64,000 nucleotides of DNA from Paramecium pentaurelia. Taxonomy: Eukaryota > Ciliophora > Oligohymenophorea > Peniculida > Parameciidae. Below, piece after piece: positions 1 to 10,309 of this stretch; position 1 is the first letter of the stretch, and each line of letters opens with the position of its first letter. Made by a program: the position numbers and the translations under genes. The notes below the pieces were generated by a model that worked only from the letters and a program-made list of their open reading frames with translations, was not told the DNA's origin and did no database searches. The DNA is taken from NCBI GenBank assembly GCA_905183005.1, contig CAJJDO010000053.1, positions 465,363 to 529,362 of the forward strand. Reading direction: 5' to 3'.

Positions 1-788
1 GATTGATTAACATGGATTCACTAATTTTGTCACAAGCACCTCTACATTAGCAAAAGACTTTTTACCTAGAGTTGCTGTTAAATATGCAGCCCAACCTATA
101 ACAGATGTTATAGCTATAAATAATGAAGTATTTTTCAGACCTGTGTATGCAGGAAATGCAATTGCTTAAGTCAAATCAAATGATAAAGTCAAATTCATAT
201 CCTTTAGACCAACAAATTTTGAAGAAGTAGATTATAATTAATAATTAGATTCAATAAGTTGGTGAAAAAGTGTCAAATATTGTATAGGTGAAAGTGGAAA
301 ATACAAAATAAATGATTGAACATGTCTCTGATGAATTAGTATAAAGTGATAAACCAGAATTGACTACTGCTAAATTTGTATCTCTATTTTTTAATAATAG
401 ATTGTATCAGGAGGAAGAGCCTTGGGAAGCAAAGAAAATTTCTAAATTTTGGATGAATTAGCAAATGCTTTAGGCAATACAGCTATTGGTGCATCTAGAG
501 CAGCCGTTGATGCAGGATATGCTGCAAATGATTAATAAGTTGGACAAACAGGTAAAGTGGTTGCCCCTGAATTATACATTGCAGTAGGTATATCTGGAGC
601 TATTCAGCATTTGGCAGGAATGAAAGATTCAAAAGTGATTGTAGCTATCAATAAAGGTATTTTTAAATGAAATCAACTTTATAGATTAAGAAGCTCCAAT
701 TGTAAGTGTAGCTGATTATACAATTGTTGATGACTTGTTTAAAGTAGTGCCAGAGTTAACAAAGAAAATAAAAGAAATTAAATAATGA
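1..788 (+). CDS. ETFA: Electron transfer flavoprotein alpha subunit, 3' part
   Basis: Mitochondrial matrix flavoprotein that passes electrons from acyl-CoA dehydrogenases to ETF-ubiquinone oxidoreductase. The frame is open from base 2, so the 5' end lies outside the window. Recognisable family segments are FLPRVAVKYAAQPITDV near the left edge, the FAD-binding region SGGRALGSKENF, GASRAAVDAGY, TGKVVAPELYIAVGISGAIQ and the C-terminal PIVSVADYTIVDDLF. Three short introns restore the frame: 227-248 (22 nt), 378-400 (23 nt) and 657-684 (28 nt). In-frame TAA codes for Gln and the stop is the TGA at 786-788. Assignment rests on the conserved C-terminal FAD domain and is secure; only the missing N-terminus is unknown. 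Confidence 0.93.
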
Positions 789-819
789 TATAAATGACGT
801 AATTATATAAATAATAATA

Positions 820-2584
820 ATGAATAAATACATAATATTGTTGATACTTTGCAGTATATGCTTTAGTTCAAGTTTATCTTAGTAAGAGAAATTCTTTTGC
901 AAATAATGTCATAAATTTGTTCATACAATATAAAAGGTAGAACATTTTTGGGATAAATCAATTGTATGGTTTTTGGAACTTGTTGCAGAAGGATATTGTT
1001 CTTATGCTAAAATTGAAAAGCATTCAGTTTGTAAAGGAGCAATTCATGAAATGACACCTGTAATTTTTGAAGGAATCTAAAAAAGATTTTTAGATGAAGA
1101 TTTCATTTGTCCATTAATTAGATGGTGTCCTAAAGTTTATGAAGAATTAAAATTAGAAGATTATGTTTCTAATATTTTAAAAGATAAACCATTAAATACA
1201 TAATGGCCAGAAATAGATGGAACTGATACTATTGAAATTATACATGTTAGTGATATTCATACAGACTTACTTTATAAAGAAGGAACTTTGCCTAAATGCA
1301 ATGAACCATTATGCTGCAGAGAAGAATTTAAGGCGAAAGAAAATGATCCAAAGGCAGGATATTGGGGAAGTGCTGCAGTTTGTGATTTACCAGAGAGAAC
1401 TTTTGAGTAATTTGTAAATTTCTTGAAAACAGATGTAATTAATCCAAATAAAAAAACATTCTTATTTTGGACGGGAGATAATGTTCAACATGATGTTTGG
1501 AAATAAGGAAGAGAATATAATATAAAAAATTCAAGAAGAATCACCGAAATATTCACTAAAGGGGATTTAGGCATTACATTCATTCCATAAATCGGAAATC
1601 ATGAAGCATTTCCTGTGAATCAATATGATTACATGACTGAAAAAGATAGCAATTTAAGAGTTGAATTTTCTAATATGTGGAGAGATTGGCTTGGAGATGA
1701 AACTGCAGAGTTTTTCAAACAAAATGGATTTTATGCGAAAGAATTTGATAATTTTAAGGTTATTGCATTTGATTCACAAATTTGTAATCCTGATAATTGG
1801 TATCTACTTAAAGACCCAACAGATCCAACAGGATTTTTATAATGGGCAGAATAAGAATTAAAAGAATCAGAATTGAAAGAGCAAGCTGTTTATTTCACTG
1901 CTCATATTTATACATCAAGCTGTCTTGTTCCATGGGCTAGAAGATTTAATGCTTTAGTTGAAAGATATGCTTACATAGTTAGAGGATAAATTTATGGACA
2001 TGCTCATGGAGAATTTTTCAATCTCTATAAAGACTAAAATGGAGAACCAATGAACATTGCTTATATAAGTTCTTCCTTAACTACATATACTTATAAATTA
2101 CCAAGCTTTAGGAAGTTTATTGTAGATGCAAAAACGATGATTCCCTTAAATTATTATGAATATCGTCTAGACTTAGAGAAATATAATTAAATTGGAAAAG
2201 ATGCTATTTTGAAATGGGATATTGCATTTGATTTTCTTTCTGAATATGGAGCCACAAGAATGTATCCAGCAGATTTGTTTGCCATAACAGAAAGATTATT
2301 TAAAGAACCTGAATTAGTTAAAAAGTTTGATTTTAATTCTAATTCTGGAACTGGTATAAGTGGAGATTCTGTAAAAATTATTAAATAATTTATAGGCTAG
2401 ATATTTATATTGTAAACTAAATCACAGCATTAATGATGACCTACATTTATGTTTAGGAGAAAAACTAAAAAAAGATTGGACTGATTATATATCTCCAGGT
2501 TGGAGAAGGAGAATTGTTTATAAGTCAAAGAAAGAATCTAAGAAGTCTAAAAAGTAAAAGAAATAAAAGAAATAGCAATAATGA
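820..2584 (+). CDS. Acid sphingomyelinase-like phosphodiesterase, tandem copy 1
   Basis: About 579 residues after removal of one 25-nt intron (2371-2395). The N-terminus is a hydrophobic signal peptide. A saposin-B-like segment follows, with cysteines in FCKQC, GYCSY, SVCKG and FICPLIRWCP. The calcineurin-like metallophosphatase domain shows HVSDIHTD, WTGDNVQHD, GNHEAF and IYGHAHGEF, the metal ligands expected in this superfamily. Saposin plus metallophosphatase is the architecture of acid sphingomyelinase, which hydrolyses sphingomyelin to ceramide in lysosomes or outside the cell. The exact substrate here is inferred. The tail is Lys/Gln-rich. A close paralogue lies directly downstream. Many Gln codons are TAA/TAG, so a standard-code reader sees only pieces of it. 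Confidence 0.9.
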
Positions 2585-2659
2585 TAAATAATAAAATAAT
2601 ATTTAAATATGCATGATACGTATTTTGAATAGTGTCAATATACTTTATACTTGCTCAGT

Positions 2660-3160
2660 ATGTCTTATAATAATGTTAAGATAAATAAATAAAATATTAA
2701 GAAATTTTAATTTGTAGATATACCATTTGACTAAGAAGCTTAAGTAAATAATTGTTACTAAAAAATTTGCATATAAATAGGTTATACCAAATCAACTTTG
2801 ATAAATATCTCAATTTTAATCAATTATAGAATCGAATAAAATCAACTAAAATAAGATTTAATATTATAATTGTTAATGATTATTTATTATAATGATATTC
2901 CAATATTAGTGTTCTTATCATAATCTTATTCCAATTAGGTTGTGAGATTAAAATCATCAGAAATCAAATTCATTCCAATCTTTCATGATTTAGTGTTATA
3001 AGTTTTGCGCTTTTTAAATTATTTATTAAAGATGTTGACTCTTTCCTAATATTAACAATTGATTATATTAATCTTTAAAACTACGCTAAATATTTTAGTT
3101 GTTAGGTTACTTTATATAATATATCATAAGATTAGTATAATGTTATTATAAAAATAATGA
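2660..3160 (+). CDS. Doubtful 166-codon open frame between the sphingomyelinase copies
   Basis: The stretch between the two sphingomyelinase-like genes holds an ATG-started frame of 166 codons ending in TGA, open only under the ciliate code. It reads through 'VDIPFDQEAQVNNCYQKI' and a hydrophobic, Leu/Ile-rich second half. I recognise no family. Its stop overlaps the start codon of the next gene by four bases. With TGA as the only stop, frames of this length arise by chance in AT-rich DNA, so it could be noise or a relic. I see nothing else in this 570-bp interval. Confidence 0.2.
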
Positions 3161-4925
3161 ATAAATACATCATATTGTTGATACTTTGCAGTATATGTTT
3201 TAGTTCTAGTTTATCATAGTAAGAGAAATTCTTTTGCAAATAATGTCATAAATTTGTTCATACAATATAAAAGGTAGAACATTTTTGGGATAAATCAATT
3301 GTATGGTTTTTGGAACTTGTTGCAGAAGGATATTGTTCTTATGCTAAAATTGAAAAGCATTCAGTTTGTAAAGGAGCAATTCATGAAATGACACCTGTAA
3401 TTTTTGAAGGAATCTAAAAAAGATTTTTAGATGAAGATTTCATTTGTCCATTAATTAGATGGTGTCCTAAAGTTTATGAAGAATTAAAATTAGAAGATTA
3501 TGTTTCTAATATTTTAAAAGATAAACCATTAAACACATAATGGCCAGAAATAGATGGAACTGATACTATTGAAATTATACATGTAAGTGATATACATACG
3601 GACTTATTTTATAAAGAAGGAAGTGCTTAAAATTGTGATGAACCATTATGTTGTAGAGAAGGGTTTAAACTTAAAGATTATAATCCTAAAAAAGCAGGAT
3701 ATTGGGGAAGTGCTGCAGTTTGTGATTTACCAGAGAGAACTTTTGAGTAATTTGTAAATTTCTTGAAAACAGATGTAATTAATCCAAATAAAAAAACATT
3801 CTTATTTTGGACGGGAGATAATGTTCAACATGATGTTTGGAAATAAGGAAGAGAATATAATATTATTAATTCAAAAAGAATTACAGAAATTTTTAAAAAA
3901 GCTAATTTGGGTATACCAATAATACCCTAAGTTGGGAATCATGAAATGTTTCCAGTTGATCAATATGATTACATGACTGAAAAAGATAGCAATTTAAGAG
4001 TTGAATTTTCTAATATGTGGAGAGATTGGCTTGGAGATGAAACTGCAGAGTTTTTTAAAAAGAATGGATTTTATGCAAAAGAATTTGATAATCTTAAGGT
4101 TATTGCATTTGATTCACAAATTTGTAATCCTGATAATTGGTATCTACTTAAAGATCCTACTGATCCTACTGGATTCTTAGAATGGGCAGAATAAGAATTG
4201 AAAGACTCCGAATTAAAAGATCAAGCTGTGTATTTCACTGCTCATATTTTCACTTAAGAATGTATGGTGCCTTGGGCTAGAAGATTTAATGCATTAGTTG
4301 AAAGATATGCTTATATAGTTAGAGGATAAATATATGGACATGCTCATGGAGAATTTTATAATTTATACAAAGATCAAAATGGAAAACCAATGAATATTGC
4401 TTATATAAGTTCTTCATTAACTACTTATAATAATAAATTACCCAGTTTTAGGAAATTTATTGTAGATGCAAAAACGATGATTCCATTAAATTATTATGAA
4501 TATCGTTTAAATTTGGATAAATACAATTATATTGGTAAGGATGCTATTTTAAAATGGGATATTGCATTTGATTTTCTTTCAGAATATGGAGTAACAAGAA
4601 TGTATCCAGCAGATTTATATGCGATCACAGAAAGATTATTTACAGAACCTGAATTAGTCAAGAAATTTGATTTTAATTAGAATTCAGGCACTGGACTTAG
4701 TGGAGATACTGTATTAGTTTAATGTATATTTAGGCTTAATACTTATATTGTTTATTAAATAATAGTATTAAAGATGATCTAAAAGTTTGTAAAGGCGAAA
4801 CTCTTACAAAAGATTGGACTTAATATATTTCACCAGGATGGAGAAAGAGAATTGATACTTCTGAAGAGAAAGAAGAGAAGAAATAGAAAAAATAATAGAA
4901 AAAATAAAAGAAATAGAAAAAATGA
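3157..4925 (+). CDS. Acid sphingomyelinase-like phosphodiesterase, tandem copy 2
   Basis: About 581 residues after one 23-nt intron (4711-4733), located at the same place as the intron of copy 1. It has the same signal peptide, saposin-type cysteines and metallophosphatase motifs (HVSDIHTD, WTGDNVQHD, GNHE, YGHAHGEF). It is a direct tandem duplicate lying 572 bp downstream. Similarity is patchy: the first ~420 coding bases, and blocks starting near 3706 and 3955, are almost identical to copy 1. The stretches 3590-3700 and 3863-3955 and the last third differ at many positions. This suggests gene conversion after an older duplication. The C-terminal tail is a Lys/Glu/Gln-rich run with mostly TAG/TAA Gln. 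Likely a secreted or lysosomal hydrolase; substrate inferred. Confidence 0.9.
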
Positions 4926-4961
4926 TTTATATTATTATTATAATAATATTAAAATTATATT

Positions 4962-6131
4962 ATGGATTTTGAAGAATAAGAAGATGAATAGATGAATGAT
5001 AATTTATTTAATATATAAAAAGAAGAGGATTTGAAAATTGAATATTAATAATTGTAATAGAATGACTATGAAAATAAGACAGGTTCAAAATTATTGCAAA
5101 AAAATAAAGAATATTAGAAATCATTATTATAATATAAATAATATCTTGAAAGAAAAATTGCAAAGAAATAATAGCAAATATAATAATTAGATTAGATTTT
5201 GTAAACGATACCTAAATAGGAAGAAGAAATTAATTTTAAAGAAAAATGCTCAGCTTATTTAACTTTGGAAATATTGCATGATTCAAAATAAAGGAAAATA
5301 TTTTCATATGCTGTTAATGATTTTGAAATGTTAAAGTAAGAGAATCCTCCTCATTATGTGAAATTAATTTAAGATTTAAAAAAAAAAGATTTAAAATTGA
5401 AGAAATTAGATTATACTTCTCCAAGATTTAGGTAATAATGTAAAAAGAAATAAAAATAACATATTTTGACATAAGCAATCTAACCAAAGAATACTTAAAT
5501 AAGAGAACTAATTATAAAAGAAGTTGTAAATTGTTTACCAATAGAAGGGAATGAAATTTAATGGTCTTTATTACCAATTCATGCAACATAATTATTAAAT
5601 ATATATACAAGTGACTAAAATAGTATTGAAGCTATAGAAATTTATAGAGTTTGGCTTAAGAGATATCATTAATTGTACAACAATTAATTTACATTATAGG
5701 AAGATAATAAGCTTGTAGAATTAGTTTAAATGATAGGAGATAATTAATGGGCATATTTAGCCAAACTTATAACAACAAAGACTTCAATTTAATTGAGAGA
5801 AAGATGGTTCAAATTTTTAAATAAGAATATAAAAAGACAAAGATGGAAAATTTTGGAAGATCTAAAATTAATAATATTAGTAGACTATTTTGGTGTTGGA
5901 TAATGGAATAAATTACATCAGTTTTTCAAAAATAGAACAGAAGTTTAAATAAGAGAAAGGTGGTGTAATGTATTAGATCCTGAGTTAGAAATAAGACCAT
6001 GGACAGAAGAAGAAGATTAAGAACTATTGAGTTTGAATCAAAAATATGGAAATGCATGGAGTGTAGTCAGTTTAAAACTAAAAAGAACTGATAATGAATG
6101 TAGAAGAAGATTTTAATAAATCAAAAAGTGA
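4962..6131 (+). CDS. Myb-repeat protein, SNAPC4 (SNAP190)-like
   Basis: Intronless frame of 389 residues from ATG to TGA. The N-terminal third is acidic then coiled-coil, rich in Gln. From about residue 225 there are three Myb/SANT-like repeats: one around DNQWAYLAKLI and QLRERWFKFL, one around RWKILEDLKLI, GQWNKLHQFF and IRERWCNVLDPE, and one around RPWTEEEDQELL, GNAWSVVS and NECRRRFQQI. The repeats contain the spaced tryptophans of the family. The layout (long N-terminal helical region, then clustered Myb repeats with 'xxRERW' recognition helices) resembles SNAPC4, the DNA-binding subunit of the snRNA-activating complex. A CDC5-like or plain Myb factor cannot be excluded. Nuclear DNA binding is likely. 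Confidence 0.72.
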
Positions 6132-6159
6132 TTATGAATTTATATACTTAATATATTGT

Positions 6160-7935
6160 ATGATTGATAATCCATTCGAATTTGAAAGAGATTCTAAAAA
6201 GTTTACTAATTCTTTGGAACATGATAGAAATGCAATTGAAGAAGAAGATGATAAATAATAGTAGACAAGATTAACTTAACTTTATATTGGTAAATCTGCA
6301 GGTAGATATGGATTATTGAGAAAATTAGAAGAGTAGAGTAAATTTATTTTATTTAGCTTAAGCTGAAAAATTAGCAGTAGAAAGAGATCTTGTATTCTCT
6401 TAGGATTTAAAAACAAAAAGTTATAATTTAAAACCAGATCCAATTTAATGTCATTTGAAACAGTTTAATCCAAGAATGCTTGAAAAAAATTATTAAGATT
6501 CTTTATAAAAAGCTTATAAAATAAAGAGTATTTTGAATGAAAAAAAAGAAACTCTTTAGGATTTTGTTGAAAAGAAAAGAGAAATTTGTTTAACAAATCT
6601 AAATATTTTAACAAAAAAAGAAGAAACAAATAGACTTGAAGATTTTATAAAAAATGAATAGGAATCATTGTAAGCCAGAAAATTATATTTTAAAAATGAT
6701 TGTGAATTAGTAAAGAGATTTATGAGTGAAGTTAAATCTCAAGCAGATTAAGCTGCAATTTTAGCTGATAAAGAAATGAGAAGGAAGGAAGAAGTTAAAG
6801 TTGAAGTTGCTAGAATATTAGCCTAAATTGATAGATTGAAATTATTAAAAAGTAAACTTTAAGATGAATATGATAAATTAGATAAATATAGATAATTTTT
6901 AGAAAAAATTAAAGTAATTTTCAATTTCTATTATTTTAGTAACACTATAAAACCAAATTTTCAGAGTTAGAAAAAGATATTATATTGCCACAATCTATAT
7001 CTAATTCTAAAAAGACCTTATTCTTAACAGGTGTTAATGTTTTAGAATCTGAAATAAGATCAAAGGAATAAATAGAGTCATTGCAATTTGAATATAAGCA
7101 AAATAAAATGGCTGATATTGTTATAGAGATTTTGGATGCAATTGAGGAAGGTAATCTAAGAAATATGTAAAATCAAAGAGATTCTGAAGAAGAAATAGAA
7201 TAAAAAAGGAGGGAGGCTCAACGTTTAAAAGAAATCTTTGTTATTCATCAAAAGGAAAATGAATAAAGATTAAAAATATTAGAGAAGTAATTTGTTATGC
7301 ATCAACAATATCAACAGGAATAAAAAAAATAAGAAAAAGTTGATTAAAATAAATTAGAATTTGCAGAAGGTGAAAATTTGGATATGGATTAAATAGGAAA
7401 ACGAATAATAGAAATCTATGCAGATGTATCTAAAAAAGATCAAGATCCTTTAATCAAAAAACTAGGTATAGATTCAAAGTTGTTAAAAATTACTTTAAAT
7501 GTAATTTATATTATTATTGATTAGTAACTTGAAAAAATTGTTTTAGAACTATCAGAATATAAATTGTAATTTATCATGAAATCTAAGTAAGATTATTTAG
7601 ATGCAGAAAAGAAAATCAATCAAAAAAAAAAGTAAACTGTTTTATAATTCATTTATAGAGAATAAAGATAAACAATTTAGAAAGATGAAGAAAAGAAAAA
7701 GTAAATAATTGAGAGAAGAAGAAAGAAAGAAGAATAAATGGCTAACTTTTATAGAGGGAGAAAGGATATGCGCAGAAATTATCCTGAAGAAAAAGTAATT
7801 GTGGAATAGGTTGTAGAAGACAATGGTGAAAATGACGATGAAAAATATTTGTAAGAGAATTATGAACTTGTCTATGTACCATCATAAAAAACTGATAATA
7901 TTTCATCATCATAATAAGTATAATAATAATAATGA
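6160..7935 (+). CDS. CFAP100/CCDC37-like ciliary coiled-coil protein (DUF4200)
   Basis: About 568 residues. Introns 6338-6356 (19 nt) and 6914-6939 (26 nt) are required. A third, 7501-7524 (24 nt, a multiple of three), is likely because its translation would put an Ile/Val run inside a coiled coil. After NPRMLEKNYQDSLQKAY comes a long helical region with the DUF4200 pattern, including ILTKKEETNRLEDFIKNEQ, SQADQAAILADKEMRRKEE and DEYDKLDKYRQFLEKI. This family includes CFAP100 and CFAP73 (MIA1/MIA2), which tether and regulate inner-arm dyneins on the axoneme. A ciliary role fits a heavily ciliated cell. The C-terminus ends in a Gln run written as TAA codons. Choice of CFAP100 over a related DUF4200 member is inference. 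Confidence 0.72.
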
Positions 7936-7949
7936 ACTAATTTTTGGAT

Positions 7950-8588
7950 ATGTTAGATTTGTTAATTCTAAACAGTGCATCTACTTAAGACTTTAAAATT
8001 TCATCATCAGAATAATCAAAATATGCTAAAAAATATTGAATTAAATTATAAAAGATAACTTTTAATTCACCTGAAATAAGAAGATTGAATAATAGATTTA
8101 GTTGATAAAAGAACTTTAGTATAATTAAATATTGAATAAAAAGGAGGTTGAATATATTGGATAATATTTATGTCATCATAAAATTGATTAAATTTATGGA
8201 TGAAATAATTAATTATTATTTTAACAGGAAATTTTAATATTATTTATAAATAAGATATTCGAAGAAGGGTGTCTTAAGTATATGTTAAAATTAATAAATA
8301 TCATAAAATCTTATACATATAATTATGAATTATCATTTAGAAAACCTAAATTCATTATTAAAAATAATAATAAAAAGGAGGAGGTTCATGATAACAATAT
8401 TAGAGATACGATGTAAAATCAATGGATTGAATGATAAATACAAATATAAATTGATAGTATAAAATAGCAATAATAAATAATTAGTATTAATGAATTATTT
8501 TGAGAATATAAAGTAAAGAGTTTAAAATCTGAAATAATTATTTAATATAATTTTTATTTAATAAATGATGTCTATTGGGTAATTATGA
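7950..8588 (+). pseudogene. Degenerate or unresolved coding-like stretch
   Basis: The 710 bases between the CFAP100-like gene and the convergent PTEN-like gene show coding-like segments in shifting frames. An ATG at 7950 opens MLDLLILNSASTQDFK and runs into a TGA near 8035. One frame is then continuous from about 8150 to a TGA at 8586-8588. Upstream that frame is interrupted by several TGA codons that I could not remove with normal 20-32-nt introns. I recognise no family. It may be a decayed gene, a gene whose introns I misplaced, or chance open frames. Confidence 0.25.
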
Positions 8589-8645
8589 TATTCCCTTGAT
8601 TATTAAACAATCTTATCTCTGATAATCATATATATATATATTTAT

Positions 8646-10066
8646 TCAAAAATCATCATCGATATCTTTAATAATATCAGTTCGAGCACGTCCTCCTTAA
8701 ACTATAAATTTATAGTAATTATTTTACATGTTTGATATTTCACATCATTGAGATTATCAAATGCAGCATCTCCAAATAATAAGATTTAAGACTCTTCAAC
8801 AGTATGCTTAATGTAGTCATTTAGAATGTTTTAGATTAGTTCCCAATCAGGGCAAAGTTGTTTAGATAAGTTTGAACAACTTTTACACCTTTAATTAAAT
8901 TATATTTCATTTGTGCATTTACAGAAATCTTTAAATTGAATCTCAACATTCAAATCAGCAGGAAATCTATCATCTTTTTGTAATTTGGAAGGATCTAAAT
9001 CTTCATTCTTTAAAATCAATTTGCTTATTCATTTAATATTATTTTACTTGTCTTCAATAAAGGCAGTATTAAAAGAAACTCGAAACATTGGTTCTACTTC
9101 AAAATGGCCTCATTATTGTTTTTTATAATAATACCATTATGATTAAATTTAATCATTATGTCTCCAATTGCCAAAAAAGGCTTGCCTATATTAATTCTAA
9201 TTAATTCGATATCTTTCAACATTAAATCTTTTGCTTTCTTTTAATCTTTATACTAAGATCACATAAATAATACTTCTAATTTATCAGTATATTTTAAAGT
9301 TTTGCAAGACTTTTCATAAGTATAAATTTCTAAAAATGGTTTACATTATTTATCTTGAATATCTGGTATACCATGAATAACTATAGAAGTTAAGTATTTG
9401 ATAGGTGGATATATATTTCTTTAGAATAATATTCTAATTATTAACAGATAATGTTAACTTTTCAAAGTATTTCACATATCTCAATTAAGTTGGCATAGTA
9501 ATACCACCTCCTTTTAAATGTTTCTATTTGTCATAATAAAACAATGCTTCTTCAGCATTAGAAAAGCGACCACTGTATAATAGATAACAACAAATTGCAG
9601 TTCCAGTTCTTCCAATTCCGTTAATACAATGCACAATAATTACATTTGATAATTTTGCTTAGAATAGATTCTTAAAATACATGATAAAAAATCATCAATA
9701 TGTTTACACAACATAAACAAATATCCTAAATTAGGTGTAGATTTCTCTTCCCATGGCTAAAATAATAAGGGCTATCATATACAAAAGTATAAATTTTTCC
9801 TTTGAATTTTGTATGATCATATTGTATCCCACTTAAATTATAAATCTGATAATCATTATGGTGACGTTATTACAAATATTATGCAACCTAATAATAATAT
9901 AAACTAATCCTACATCATCTATATTATTTTTTTGTCCTGAATTCCTATCATTTGGGAAGGACATTGCAAGAATTCTAGGACATATATAAGTAATATCAAG
10001 CAAATCAGAGGAGATAATAGTAGACTTTTTGTTTTTTTAAGTTGTCTTATTTGATTTTATATTCAT
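8646..10066 (-). CDS. PTEN-family lipid/protein phosphatase
   Basis: Minus-strand gene with several short introns, for example 8702-8727. It starts at the ATG complementary to 10064-10066 and ends with TGA at 8646-8648, giving roughly 420-430 residues. The start resembles PTEN (LDITYICPRILAMSFP). The catalytic P-loop is HCINGIGRTG (about 9602-9631), fitting HCxxGxxRTG. It is followed by ICCYLLYSGRFSNAEEAL, LKGGGITMPTQLRYVKYF and a C2-like C-terminal region. PTEN removes the 3-phosphate of PIP3 at the plasma membrane. The two lysines usual in the PTEN loop (HCKAGKGRTG) are replaced by Ile and Ile, so substrate preference may differ. Family assignment is firm and substrate is not. Confidence 0.85.
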
Positions 10067-10309
10067 ATTATTATAAATAATAACTGTTAATAGTGTATTC
10101 AGTATTAACTATTGTAATATAATAAAGTCAAACATTTAATATATGTTTAATTAACTTAAAATTTATATATTATATATATTATTCAAAAGTGTATCAATTT
10201 TAGAGTAATAATTGAGAGATTAAAAATATTGTTATTTATTGAATAAAAAAACGTTGATGATAAGAATATATCTTAAAATTTATATCAAATGTAGATTCAA
10301 TCATAAAAT

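Noticed and set aside
1615..1842. Short standard-code ORFs inside the sphingomyelinase genes (also 3946-4194, 4390-4680, 1661-1861, 1217-1417)
   Set aside because: They are fragments cut by TAA/TAG codons, or shadows in other frames, of the two full genes read with the ciliate code.
8621..8645. AT-rich alternating tract near the PTEN-like stop as a regulatory element
   Set aside because: Short ATATAT runs are common in this AT-rich genome and nothing marks this one as functional.
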